Positions 18,911-31,012 of a DNA stretch of 64,000 nucleotides are shown in pieces. The first letter of the stretch is position 1. Each line of letters begins with the position of its first letter. A program made the position numbers and the translations under genes. Below the pieces are notes generated by a model. It did no database searches and was not told the DNA's origin. It saw only the letters and a list, made by a program, of their open reading frames with translations. Source of the stretch: Cynocephalus volans (taxonomy: Eukaryota; Chordata; Mammalia; Dermoptera; Cynocephalidae); NCBI RefSeq assembly GCF_027409185.1, contig NC_084475.1, forward strand, positions 16,140,130-16,204,129, read 5' to 3'.

Positions 18911-19560
18911 TGTGGCTGGATATACCAGACCCCCCCCCACCCCAACCTCTGCTTTCCCACTGACAGGGACCTAAGAGTGAGGGAAGCCCGCGGGAGGGCA
19001 GGAACACGACCTTGAAACTTTCCTGGGGCCTGGGCCGGAGGGGATGGTTAGGCGCAGACTCCTGAAGGGGACTCCGAGGAAGGGACGCCAACTTTCCATA
19101 GTTCCTCCCTTGAGCACAGCCGGGTCGAGGTAGAAGCGTGGCCAAGAGGAGCCATGTCAGTGTGACATGAACCCCAGTTACTCCGAGGGCCACCAGCAGC
19201 TGTGCGGGGGAGCGCGCAGTTGATGCCCCAGGCCTCTGCGCCCCTTCCGCTCACTCCACCCCCCTCCCTCGCCTGTGCTAAAAACTCCAGCCGCTGTTGC
19301 TGTCCCCTGGGGCCTCTGGCCGCTGCCTGCCTCCGCAGTAGACGTGGAAGAGGTGGGGCCCGCCCCGGGGGAAGGCGCCTTATCGGGACGCCCTCGTCCT
19401 CTACCATCCACTCTTGGGCTCCGAAACTTGGCCCTGTGTCGCCGGTCACTCTCTGAGCTCAGCGCTGAGCGATCTCCGTAGGAGTCCGCCGGATCTGCCC
19501 CCCTCTCGGCAGCTGGGGGCGAGTTGTGGGAGGGACGGCTCTCCTCTGGCGTCGGCCTGG
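18911..19560. other. TSEN54-LLGL2 intergenic spacer
   Basis: A short spacer of moderate GC content that rises into the LLGL2 CpG island. I see no gene, repeat or RNA here. Short ORFs on both strands look like chance products of GC-rich DNA. Confidence 0.6.
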
Positions 19561-19599
19561 GTTCCGGGAACTATTTCCTTCTCCGAGAGGCGGCGGGAC

Positions 19600-20550
19600 A
19601 CTGGGCGCGGCGCGCCGCCCTGCGGCCAGGTGCGTTCAGGTGAGGCCGGGGCGGGCCCGCAGCGCCCGGTGCATATCCACGCCCGTCGCGGCCCCGCCCC
19701 CGAGTTCCCCGGAGCCGCGGATTGGCCGGAGCGCGGCCCCGCCCCCGAGGGCGCCCGGCTGCGGCGGGGGGCGGGGCGGGGCGGTGCTCGCGGTTCGGCG
19801 GCCCGCGGCTCGCCCTTTATGTAAATAGCCGCGGCTCCGCCCCGCCCGCCGCGCCGGAGGTGAGCAGGAAGGGGACGGCCGCCCAGCAGCCAGCGGCCCG
19901 GCGCGGCGGAACGAGCAGAGCCGGCGGCGGGGGCCCAGGGACGCCGAGGCCGCGGGTGCGGCCCGCCCAGGGTTCCAGGTGCGGCGCGGGCTGGGACCCA
20001 CCTAGCCGGGCCCGCCCCTTTGGGGCGCCCGCCGCTCGGGGCGGGGAGGCGGGGCAGGCCGAGACCCCTGAGCTGCCGGGGCGGAGAGGGCTGCGTCCAG
20101 GTCCGCCCGCCTCGCCCTTGTCCCCGTCGCTTGGCTCGTCCGGGGAGGAAGACACCTGTAGAAAGTGCCGCTGGGAACTTCTCTCCGCCTGATCCGCCCG
20201 CGATTGCCGAACTTAGGTTTGGGGTTTGCACAGCAGTGTTGGCGTCTGAGAGCGGGGGAACAGGTGCCCGGTCCGGCTGGGCGCGGGGGGCACCGCAGGT
20301 GGAAACGGAGTCCCCGGGCCCACGTGCAAGGCGCCTGGCGGGGAAGGCTGGCGACGCGTTCTCCCGTGACCCCTGTCCGCGAGCGCGTCACCTCGGCGGC
20401 TTAGCCCTGCCATCTGGGCTCCCTCCCTGCTGGCCCTTTGTGCCTCCTAATCCCCGGGCGCAGGAAGCCTGCGGGAGGGACTTCGGTCTCGGGGCCTTTC
20501 TCCGCCCCGGGCCGCTTTGGACACCTTTAGGCGACGGTACGGAGACCCAG
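19600..20550 (+). promoter_or_regulatory. CpG-island promoter and noncoding exon 1 of LLGL2
   Basis: Extremely CpG-rich. An inverted CCAAT box (ATTGG, 19721-19725) lies between two exact 18-bp copies of a GC-box block (19687-19704 and 19732-19749). A G-run tract with quadruplex potential follows (about 19764-19783). A CpG-rich leader with donor GCCGGAG|GTGAGC at 19859/19860 could close a noncoding exon 1 that splices to the coding exon at 30984; a second possible donor lies near 19979. The island continues to about 20.5 kb. The start site is inferred. Confidence 0.6.
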
Positions 20551-21300
20551 TCTGTTTTCCATGCTGACGGGCGGGGGCTGCGCTGTGGGACTTGGCGAGG
20601 GTGGGAAATTCTGTCTTGCCAAAGAGTGTCTTGGCGGGACGGTTGGTGGACAGGGTGGGCTTTGACTGTGGGGAGAACTGACCGTAACCAGGGGGACTGC
20701 GATGTGGCCCTTTGAGGCTCTCACCTGAGACAGGTGAGCTTTGGGTGAGGTGGGCGGGGCTTCGACTCAGCGCCCCTTCCCTTGGGCAGATGGAGGCCGC
20801 TTTAACCTGGCCTCAAGGGACGCTCTGTAGGAGTTAGTAAGTAGCTCAGGGTCTTGTCAGGCTGCAGAGGGGATTCCGGATAGGGATGGGGGCTGGGAGG
20901 GAAATGAGTGTGTCAGCGACAAGGAAACCCAGGAGGAGAGCTCAGCCAGCCCAGGGGAGGCCACTTCCAGACAGTCTGGGTCTGTGTGAGCTGCGGCAAG
21001 GAGAGAACTTGGGAGAGATGGTTCAACTTCTTTATTTTACAGACAGGGGATTTGTATTTGGTTTTAAATTATCTGCCTACAGTGCTCCCTTGTGGCAGTC
21101 AGGACTCAAACCCAGCTCTTGGGACTCTGACCAGAGCTAGCTCCTCTTCTCCAAAGTTAGACTGGGGCAGTCTCTCTGGGGACCACTGGATGAATTTCTA
21201 GGGTCTGGGGTCATTCTGCATCCTTCCTCTTTCTTGAGGCAATCTCCCCTTGGGTGACAGATTAATATAATTTTGGTTACATTAAAATAACATTTTGGGG

Positions 21301-21467
21301 GGCCGGCCCGTGGCTCACTCGGGAGAGTGCGGTGCTGAGAACACCAAGGCCTCGGGTTCGGATCCCATATACGGATGGCCGGTTCGCTCACTGGCTGAGC
21401 GTGGTGCTGACAACACCAAGTCAAGGGTTAAGATCCCCTTACCGGTCATCTTTTAAAAAAAAAAAAT
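21301..21467 (+). repeat. CYN-type dimeric SINE, first of two side by side
   Basis: Two tRNA-like units (GGCCGGCCCGTGGCTCACTC and GGCCGGTTCGCTCACTGGCT) and an A-rich tail. A 14-bp target-site duplication (ATAACATTTTGGGG) lies at 21287-21300 and 21469-21482, so this copy inserted at the left edge of the next one. Confidence 0.85.
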
Positions 21468-21479
21468 AATAACATTTTG

Positions 21480-21657
21480 GGGGCCAGCCCGTGGCTCACT
21501 CGGGTGAGTGCGGTGCTGATAACACCAAGGCCAAGGGTTCAGATCCTATGTAGGGATGGCTAGTTAGCTCACTGGGTGAGTGTGGTTCTGACAACACTAA
21601 GCCAAGGGTTAAGATCCCCTTACTGGTCATCTTAAAAAAATAAATAAATAAAAATAA
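21480..21657 (+). repeat. CYN-type dimeric SINE, second of two side by side
   Basis: Same dimer architecture, with more differences from the consensus (CCAGCCC head, CTAGTTAGC in unit 2) and a mixed AAATAAATAAATAAAA tail, so probably older than its left neighbour. Confidence 0.82.
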
Positions 21658-23584
21658 ATTTAGTAACTTTTTTAATACGCAGCATTAAAAGCCAAAAAGG
21701 CCCATAATCACAGGTGACCCCTGTCCATTTAAAAAATAGGAAAGGTAATAGGAGCCCATGGTTGGAAAAATGAAACATTTTAGAAGGTGTAAAATAAAAG
21801 AGAAAAAAATGTTTCCTTGCCTGACAGTCTTTTTCCTCAAACATAATGTTTGCAAAGATTTTTAGTGTCTTTCCAGACATCAGGCAGGTGTAGTTTTGAA
21901 TCATGCCTTGCTGAGGTCTTGCTGTGTGTTAAAGATGTTGATGAGAGGATGCGAAATGTCACGGACATGTGTGGCCTGGCATATAGCAGGCGCTGATGAG
22001 GGCGAACTCCTTAGCTTCCCCAGGAAGCATGAAAAGTGTCTGTCACTCGCAGGCCTTTGGGCAGGCACCTGGGCCTTTTGGAAGTGCCTGACGGGTTGAG
22101 GGAATTTGTCTTTTCTGGAAGTCGTCAAGGGGGTCATGATTTTGTGATTTTTAAAGTCTCTGGAAGCCAGAACTTAGGAGTAGGGGGACAGATAGAGGGC
22201 AGAGGCCTGTCCTGAATGGGCATTGTGAACGGGCATCCTGGGGAGAACCGGCAGTGTGGGTTGATGGGCAGACCACAGCCGGGGTCTTTCCTGAGAAAGG
22301 TGCAGAGTGCAGACTCTCATCTGCCCTGCTTTCTGCTCAGGGGCAGGTCTTGCTGTGTACGCTCTACACCCTGTTGGGGGGCAGGGGAACGGAGCACATT
22401 CCTGGGCTGCTCTGTGTCATTGAGGAGTTTCTCTGGGAACTCCACAGTGCCTCTTTGCGACCTTGTATGGGGAGGTGGTGCCTCCTGCCAGGAAGTCCCT
22501 AGGACCCTCCCTCTGAGAGAGAAATTGGTGCCTGGAGCTAGGAAGTTTGGAGCTTCCACATCAATGGTCAGTGGCTGCTGCCCACCCTGCAGTTGCAGAC
22601 ACTGAGCATCCCTGGCAAGAGCCTCCAGGAGCAGTGGCGGTGGGGGGGTGGGTTAGTTTCCTGGGAGGTTACTCAGCCTTCCTGGTCTTTCTAGTCAGAA
22701 GCAACTGTTGAGACACTTGAGTTGGGGGCCGTCCTGAGAGACCTGTTCTTGCTCCTGCTCCTGGGTCGGCCTCTGTGACTCACTTCTCCTCGGTGCTCAG
22801 CTCTGAGAGGCCCTCTTATCTCACCAGGCGATATCGCTGTCAGGGCTCCTCCTGGGCCCAGGCATGCCGGCTCTGCTTGGCAACTTTGTTTTCCTCTGCC
22901 CAGGAGCAGTTTGCAGGGAGAAACAGGGTATATAGGGCAGGAGATGGGTGTCTCCAGTGGGGCCACCAGCACTGCTTGCCCTCCCCAGCCCTGGCTTCCT
23001 AGGATCCCACAGAGACCCTCCTTTACTGTGCCCTGTAGCCGTGGGCCTTGCCCAGGTCCCTTTGGTGTGGCATCCCCCCTTCCCAGCCCTGCTTCTTCGA
23101 AGTATCAGTTCCCTCTGAGAGTCACCCCTCTTTCCCCTTCTCAGGAACCATAGTGAATTCTTGAGCTAGGAGAGGCTTCTCTGGGTGTGGGGACAGGGAA
23201 ACTGCTGGGTACCTGACTCTATCCCTCAGGAATTCATCAGAGACCGGAGCCTTCTCTCGAGACTCTTGACTCAATGTTCCCAGGGTTTGATGAGAGGTAC
23301 ATCTGGGCACAGGACTACGTGACTGTAGTAAATGATATTAATATTTAATAATATTAATACCAGAATCCTGGGATTCTCCTTGCCAAGGAGCCGGGTATCC
23401 TGGAGCCTTGGTCTCAGACAGGGCCCAGGAGGGTCTCACAAGCAAGATGCCAGGTGTCCACATGGCCCTGGTAATGGCCAGAGGCTAGGGAAGCTCCCCG
23501 AGCCCCCTGTGGGGCCCCTCCTCAGTGTTCTTTGGGGTTAGTGACTAGAGAAGACCGTGCCTAGTGAATCCCTAATCAGTCCTA

Positions 23585-23990
23585 CCTGTTTGCTTATTCA
23601 TTCAACAAGTATTTACTGGTGGTGCCTCTTGTGTGCCCTGCATGCTCTAGACACTGACATATCCTTAAACAAAGCAAAGCTTTCTGCCATCGTGGAGCTT
23701 CTCTCTAAAGGGTGGGAAGCATGCGTAACGAAGAGTCAACGTAAGCTATAGGGTAAGGAGAACTAGCACAGGGGATTGGGAACCCCAGGCCGGGGGGCAG
23801 ATTGCAACTCTAAAAGGTGGTCAGGGTGGGCCTCAGCAAGGAAGTGACATTTGAGCAAAGAGTTGAAGGAGGTCAGGGAGTTCTTTGAATAATGTTTGAG
23901 TGCCTCCCAGGTGTCATTGGGGATACAACTGTGGACTAGACAGGCACAGTCCCTTCCTGGATCTGACATCTTCTGGAAACCCCTTGGGAC
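23585..23990 (-). repeat. L2
   Basis: ATTCATTCAACAAGTATTTA, ATCGTGGAGCTTCTCTC and GTGACATTTGAGCAAAGAGT in consensus order for a reversed L2 3' half. Confidence 0.7.
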
Positions 23991-24429
23991 AGCTTGTTCA
24001 AGTTTTGGGACAGGTAGGAGGCCCCAGAATGGGGCTTGATTGGGTGGGCTTAGGTGACCTACCCACCCCAGCCCCAGACAAGTTGTCAATCTTCTCCCCA
24101 GAATGGTTCTGCTTTTCCTTCTACGTGGCCACATCCTGTCAGTCACTTCCCTGGAGAGAGTCTGGTGTTGGGTTGCAGAAAGGGACAGAAGCCCCCAGAA
24201 TGGGATGCGTGAGGGTGGATGCATTCTGACTCCCCCCATCCTCACAGGCCCAGGGGGACAACGGGAAGGAAACTCTTCAGGAGGGGCCTGGGCACAGCGG
24301 GAGGACTCTTTCATGGTTATGGGATGGCGTTGTGGCTCCATAGGATGTACCATGGTAGTGGTAGAGGCTGACCTCAGATGGGCCCACCCAGGCTACTGTT
24401 AGCTAGCCCCCTCTGTCCTGGGAGAGAGA

Positions 24430-24575
24430 CCCGAACTGAGCAGAGGATTCTGGAGTCACACAGGTTGGAGTTCGAACTGGGACTTGAGCTCTTACTGTTT
24501 GGGCTTTGATACCACTGTGAATCTGATTTCATAAGCAGTTGTGAGCATTAAATGAGATGTTGCATGTAAAGTGTT
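24430..24575 (+). repeat. MIR, diverged
   Basis: TTCTGGAGTCACACAGGTTG followed by GAGCATTAAATGAGATGTTG; the core is eroded. Confidence 0.45.
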
Positions 24576-26475
24576 TTTGTTTTTGTTTTTAATGGTTTTT
24601 TGCATGCAAAGTCCTTAAAGGAACATCTAGTTAGTTTTTCCCAGTCCCTTCTAGTTGCCCTGCCACCCTGGGCTTGTGTTCTCCCAGGTCCCACCTCTGT
24701 GGAGTTGTCTGTCAGCCAGAGTTTGGTTGCTAAGCTGCTGGCCAGGGGCCTGCCTGGTGCCTGTGGGAGATTGGGTTTCCCAGGGCAACATGGGCATCTG
24801 AGTTGGCACAGACAGATGCCAGAGGGGTCAGCAGCTGCCCCAGTGGCTTCGATCCCTGCCCCACCACTCCCGTCGGTAGGAGGTGCAGGGGCGTACTCAC
24901 ATCCGTCAAAGTCAAACAGGAGGCCAAAGCCACACACGGCCTCACACAGGATGTTGGGGAAGGGAGGGCTGCTTCTTAACCAGCAGCAGACTATGGGGAG
25001 CGTAAGCAAAGGGGAGAGGAGAGGAGAGCTTGGGACGTGACGCAGTGTGCTCCTGGAGATCTCCCGCAGGTGTTGGGTGTGGCTCCAGGGGCCCTCTCTC
25101 CCTTGGACTGAGGAGTCTTGAGTCCCACTGCTGGGTGTGGACTCTCCCAGCAGATCAGTGGAAGTGCCTAGGCTATTGAGGAACCTTCCGGGACATTGGC
25201 CCATCTACACCTCCAGGCTAGACAGGCTGGCCCAGCTTGGCCAAGCCTTGGTCTCATGGGGACACATTAGCCCAGGCACCCCAAATAATGCCAGCGTGGG
25301 GTGAGTAGTCTGGCTAGGAAACCTTCTCCTTCCTTCCTGGGGCACAATCAGATCTGCCACTTAGAGCAGGGGGCCCAAGACGAGCCCACTCATATACAGC
25401 TACTCTCTCTCTGCCTCCATGGGTCTCTTCATTGAGATCCTGAGATGGTGGGAGGCAGAGGTCATTGTGTGTGTCCTAGCAGTGGGACAGGGCCAGGGCA
25501 GAGGATGGAAAGGGAAGATAGGGTGTGAATTTTCTAACCTGTTGCCAAATAGAGAGCTCTCCTATTTTTTCCAGGAGGGTGTCAGGGTATAGGGAGACCT
25601 GTTCTAGAGCCAGGAATATTTTGTGGCTCGCAGTAGTGGTGAGTGATTGGAACAGTGAGAAGGGAAGGAAATTGCCACATGCGCTGCCCACAGGGAACTC
25701 ACAGGCCAGTTCCACGCATGAGGCAGACTCGTGTGGAACACGAATAGGACCATCCCTAAACCTTGGGTGCCCGTCCTGGAGGAACAGCAGGGCAGAGCTG
25801 GGTGGGTGGCTCAGAGGTTGGTCTGGTCATGGACAGAGGGTGCAACGGGCAGGAGACCGTGGGTGGTTGATATTAAGAAGTTAGGGCGATAAAAAGGTGT
25901 TTCTTCTTATGAAGCCCCCTTCTTAGGGGTGGTGCTCTAGCCAGGTGCGTCCCCAGTGACTACCCCAGACCCTTCCTGATGTTGGACTTGGAGGGCTCCT
26001 CAGCCTCTCCTCCCACGTTCCTCTCAGAAGTGGTACTGAAGTGTGCAGCACCCAGGGTTACCAAACCTCCTCGTGGGCCCTCCTGTGGAAGGCTTCTGAC
26101 ATCCCGCAGGGTCACAGCTTTCCCCTGGGCCCAGGACTCTGAAGCCCAAGGTCACCCAGCTGGTTCCACTACCCACCCAGCTACTTGGCTTCCCTGGCCT
26201 TTGTCCCTGTTTGGTGTCTACAGGGGGTGCCTCTCCCTGATCGGGTTCACTTGGCTGGAGAGGAACTCAGCGCTCTGAGAGCACAGGGCGATCCCACCAG
26301 CAGGATGAAGCTAGGCCCACCTCAGCCTGACCACTGCCTGGGGCTTCATTCCCTGTCCTATTTGATCCTTTTATCTACCCTACCTGGGAGGCAGATAAAC
26401 CCAAAGATGGAAGAAAACCACCATTAATTCCATAACCCTTCCAGTATGCTGTCTACCTAAGTAAATATTTTGCTG

Positions 26476-26519
26476 GGTTTTTTTGGCAGCTGGCCTATTG
26501 GAGGATCCGAACCCTTGAA
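26476..26519 (-). repeat. CYN-type SINE fragment
   Basis: T-tract followed by GGCAGCTGGCC and GGATCCGAACCCTTG, which is the 3' half of a monomer on minus. The head is missing. Confidence 0.5.
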
Positions 26520-27099
26520 TGTGTAAATATTTTTAATACAGTCAACCTGCCGCTTGGATGCGTTTGTTCATGTGCCTACTGCCGTTGTGTCATTAAATAG
26601 CCTGCTGCCCTTTTTACGGCTCTGAGCCTCCCATTGTGGGGCTGAGCACACTTCACCTGTCCCCTGGCGTTGGCCATTTAGGGTGCTTCTGCTTTTTCCC
26701 CATAGCTCAATAACCAGCACAAGGCTGGTTACTATATGCGTGGAGCTGGATGGGCGTCCCCATCCACTGTGGTTGCAAGGGACCATCTTAGCATAAGGTG
26801 CAGTCAAGCACGGAGGACAGGACGATGGTGAGAAAGGTCAGGATGAGGTCAGATAAAGAAGGCGTTTTGGAACGCGACTTTTGATGAGGCTTTGGCAGGG
26901 CAAGTAGGTATTCTAGACAGAGAAGCGCAGAGACCATAGTGCCCAGGCTGGGGGCTGAGTTGAGTAGATGGAGCAGCCGCCACGGCCAAGGAGAGGGGAT
27001 GTGGCATGGGGGAGGGGAGGGAAGACAGCTCAGGACTGCCAGTGGGACCCCAGTGGGGTCACACTGAAGCTCCCTGTTGTGGCTCACGAGGCCCCACGT

Positions 27100-27260
27100 C
27101 TCTAACCCGCTTCATCTCTCTCCAGTGTCATCTGCGCAGACTCCTCCCACCCGCCCGCCCCCGTCGTCATCCTCCTGGAACGTGCAAGCTTGTCCCTTCC
27201 TGAGGCTTTGCACCTGTTGTGCTCTGCCCTGCCCCCGACTTGTACTGTGGCCTACCGTTT
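27100..27260 (+). repeat. L2 internal fragment
   Basis: CTTCCTGAGGCTTTGCACCT is the recurring L2 block. Flanks agree with the L2 order on plus. Confidence 0.5.
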
Positions 27261-28489
27261 CCCATCATCCAGTCTCTGGTGGAGATAATCACTTCCTCCA
27301 CTTGCTCATTTATTCATCAGGTAACAATTGAAAAAATGGACAGAAGTCCCTGAAAGAGGATATGCCACCTTTTTCTTTTCTCTTTTCTTTTGGCCGCTGA
27401 TGGGTACAGAACGCTGCTGCTTGTGGAGGGCGCCACAGGTAGTCAAGGTTAATAAGTAAACTGCTCAGTATGCGCAAGTGTGGCAAGTGCCACGGGGGAG
27501 AATAAAGCAGGCAAGGAGGACACGGGATGTCAGGGGAGGTGGCTGCCTCAGACAGTGTCAGGGAAGGGACATTTGAGTGCAGGAGGGTGGGGCAGGGGGA
27601 GGGGGAGGCATGTGGTATCTGGAGGAAAAGTGTCCCGGGCAGCAGGAACAGTGAATGCATGGGCCCTTCCGACTGCCAAACCCCAGGTGCTCAATCTTAG
27701 CCTCTTCCTTTATTTTCTCACTAGTCCTTATCTCTGTCAGAAATCGTCCCATTGTCTAATTTGTGTTATTGAGAAACATCCATCTCTCTCCTGTCACTGC
27801 TGCCTCAATGGTCCTAGGACAGAGCCTGCTCCGTGCCAAGCATGGAGCCAGGCACTCGGCATTGGGCAAGCTCCTACTCCTTCCAGGGGACTTGTGCAGG
27901 AGGGACTTCCATCCCCTTTGACAGAGCTGTTACCCCCAGCTTGGAGGAGCAGGGCCCCTCCCCCCACACTCCTGCCTCCCTCCAGGAATGGGCTGAGGAA
28001 GCAGGAACTGTTCCACACCAGGCAGCTCCAGGCCTGGGTTCCTGAAGCTTCTCCACAAAGAACCTGGTTGTCTCAGGTGGGTGGAACTGAGGGGCTACCT
28101 GGAGGTGAGTCCAGCCAGGCCCAGACCTGTCCTCCCTCTTTGAGAAGGGGTGACACTTTTTTATGCCTTGATCTAGGCAGTTGGGTTAGTTGGAGCGAGG
28201 GGCAGATGCTGGGCCCACCCTGCCTTGGTCCTGGCTCCATCACCCCATGACAATGGGGTTCCAGCCCCACATGGGATGGCCACAGGTATATGCAAAGCTG
28301 CCTAGCCCTGCCCAGCCAGACCTCACCAGCACCCTGTAGGTAGTGGCCAGGCCTCAGGCCCCAAACTGCTTTGTGAACTCTGAGCCGATGGCATGTGGGA
28401 GTGTGTATCTGCGCGTGTCCCTGCCTTTTAACTGCAGGGGTATAATTAGGCATCCTCTGTTCTGTAATATCCATACTTCACTGCCTCCC

Positions 28490-28630
28490 AAAGTCCTTAG
28501 ATTTGGAAGTTAGCCAAACCCGAGGTCAAATCCAAGTTCTGTCGCTTCCTATTTGGTGACCTTGAACAAATTGCTTAGCTGCTGTGGTCTTCATTTCCTC
28601 ATCCACCAAATGTAGAATATTCTACTCACC
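28490..28630 (+). repeat. MIR
   Basis: TTTGGTGACCTTGAACAAAT and GTCTTCATTTCCTCATCCAC core. Confidence 0.65.
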
Positions 28631-29689
28631 TTTCAGGTGGCTGCCGAGGTCAGGGTGTTGTTCAAGTGCACCTCATTCACGGACTCACACACAGAGTGCA
28701 GAGGGAAGAAGAGGTCAGGGTGCATGCCAACACGTGACTGTGGCTATCTGTGGGTGGTGGCACTCAGGGAGGGTTTTCTCTGCATTGTTTGCTTTTTCTA
28801 TAATGAGCACAGATTACTTGAGCAAAATTTCAAAAATGTAGTAGCAATAACAAACTAAAGGTGTTCTTGCCCTCCTGACTGAGTGGGGATCTCCTGACAC
28901 CACATCTGTATCCTCTGTCCCTCCTCCCACCCCCCAGGTCTTGCATTATCACCTTTGAGCCTGCGTGGGGTCCTTGGCACAGATGTCCCTTGCCCTCTTG
29001 TCCCCTCCCCAGAGCCCGCAGGCCCCACTCCTCCAAGGATTCACTCCCAGCTTCCTCTGACTTCTGACCCAGTGACCTCAGCCTGGTGGGGGGGGAGCAG
29101 CACCCCTGGAGCTACTTATTTATGAGCTTGCACAGCCCTCCCCCATGGCTGGAATGCACTGCTGGCCAGCTGGCTCAGCTGGCTCTTGGAGGCCTGATCA
29201 CTGCAGGCCCAGGAGTCTATTTTTACTTCCAGTCCTGGGACCCTTCAAGGCCTTCCCAGCCCCTGCCTGTTGTCTGAACCCACTGTAGGTTGGATCAAGT
29301 GGGCACTCGGAGTTTCCCGGCAGGTAGCTGCTTTGCAGTGGGAGACTCCTGCTCTGGTCTGTTTCCCCCAAAATGTGAAGGCACAAACTTCTCGGACCCA
29401 CCCCTGCCCCTCCTTGTCAGTTTCCCCAGGTGATGGTACTCTGAGGTCTGGTCCCCGGGATTTGGTTTGGAAGTCACCAAGCCTACAGATCCATTCATTC
29501 ACAGGGGGAGGTGTCCCTGCCTCTCTTTTATAACATGAATGCAGAGTGGGGTGATCCCTCCCAGCAGGGCAAGCCCTCAGTTACTCTGCTAGAAGACTGC
29601 CCCCCCAACTCTGTGATGATCATTGCATTTGACACCCTGCAGCTTCTAGGGATCCTCCAGTCTTAGATCACACAGAGTCCTTCCAATGC

Positions 29690-29960
29690 AAAGTCCTGGC
29701 CTCATGCGTAATTTTTGCCATCTCCCAAGAAGCCACAATCTTCAGGGTGTCTTTCAGGCCTCAGCTTAGATATCTTCTTCCCGCAGACTCCCTGGCCCCA
29801 TCCCCAGTTTGGGCCAGGTACTTCCTCTCCCTGCTCCTATCGGAGCACACTGTGATGTCCTGTCTTTACCTGCCCCTACCCTAGAATAAGTCCTCCAGGG
29901 TGGCGTCTGGATCTGCTTCCTTCCCTTTGTAGCCTAGCTCAGAATGAATGGAGCCATTCC
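29690..29960 (+). repeat. L2
   Basis: TTTCAGGCCTCAGCTTAGAT, GACTCCCTGGCCCCATCCCC and TCCAGGGTGGCGTCTGGATC in the order of a plus-strand L2. Confidence 0.65.
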
Positions 29961-30635
29961 GGGGTTGTCCTGAGCCCCTGTGTTTCCCAAGGACAAGCCT
30001 TGGTATCCTGTGGTCACTGGGAGGCTATGCTACTGGAGGCCGGAAGTTGGAGCACAGATGATCCTTCCCCCAAGGATAATCCAGAAATAGTTTCCCCTTG
30101 GGTTGGGAATGCATTCTATGGTGGGCGGCGATTTTGGAGCAGTGAGCTGGTTTCTTTATTGGGAGCAGACGCCTTCTCATTATTCTCCACTTGGGCCCAT
30201 GGGAAAAGGGAGCCTTTCTGAGCCCAGGGGAACTGGAACTAGGATGGCCAGAGATATGGGTAGGGATAGTGGGGAAGCTTGGGGCTAGGGCTGCCACAGA
30301 GAACCCAGCAGTCTCATGGGTCAGACCTGGGTCCTGGCCGGGTGGGATGGGCCAGCACCCCTGGCAGGATCTGTGGCTGTGGCTGGTTGCAGAGGCCTAA
30401 GCTGAGAGTCTCTTGACAGCCTTTCCTGAATTTAGAAGGAAGAATCTACCCAGGTTTGCCTACCACCTACTGTGCTCTGGCCTGGAATTGCCCCAGGCCT
30501 CTCCCCTGCCCCCATCTGGGCTTTGATGTGGGGGCCACAGGACAGCCTGTCCACCTTCCAACTGGCTCTGGAGAGAGAGCCTTGTGAAGTTTCCCTTTCT
30601 GTTTAGCTGGAGTTTTATGGTTTTTCAGAAAACAG

Positions 30636-30691
30636 GTTAACAATTAAGCTAATTAACCTCGGGGCCTGCTGGCCTTCCTTGTTCCTATAAA
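30636..30691 (+). promoter_or_regulatory. Candidate alternative LLGL2 promoter: HNF1-like site plus TATA box
   Basis: GTTAACAATTAAG at 30636-30648 resembles the palindromic HNF1 site (GTTAATNATTAAC). TATAAA follows at 30686-30691, 38 bases further on, in a typical TATA setting. A start near 30715 would run straight into the first coding exon (ATG 31013). LLGL2 acts in epithelia, where HNF1 factors are active, so the combination is plausible, but no transcript evidence is available. Confidence 0.35.
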
Positions 30692-31012
30692 GCTGGGCTA
30701 GATGGCTTCCTGCTCCGGCTTCTCCTGCTCCCATTATTAGGCCACAGGTGGCCAGAGCAAGCATTAGAGCATTAACCCGCCCCAGACAGGCCCGGCCTCC
30801 AGGTACAGAGGCCTCTCTGGTTCCTCTCAGCACAGGGAGTGTGGGGAAGCCGAGGGTGCAGCTGGCTGGGCCCCCGGACTTGGGGAGAGATGCTGTGGGA
30901 GGGGGGGTATGGAGCGGGGGCTGGTGTTGGTCTGCGCCCTGGCGCTCAACAGCTCTACCCAACTGTTCCTCCCACTTTTCTAGGTCTCCTTGGGGGCTGC
31001 AGTCTAAGCAAG

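Larger units (their letters stand above)
19861..30983 (+). other. LLGL2 intron 1, about 11 kb
   Basis: Large first intron between the CpG-island exon and the ATG exon (acceptor TTTTCTAG before 30984). It contains two adjacent dimeric SINEs at 21.3-21.66 kb, L2 pieces near 23.6-24.0, 27.1 and 29.7-29.96 kb, MIR near 24.5 and 28.5 kb, and a SINE fragment at 26.48 kb. I saw no coding exon. A possible alternative promoter lies at its end (30636-30691). Confidence 0.7.

Noticed and set aside
19446-20231. 261-codon minus-strand ORF in the LLGL2 CpG island
   Set aside because: GC-rich promoter DNA with few stops. Composition is Arg/Pro/Ala/Gly only and there is no start or splice context.
27366-27430. 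Pyrimidine tract followed by GGCCGCTGATGGGTACAGAA, at first taken for a SINE end
   Set aside because: No tRNA-like unit follows; left unassigned.
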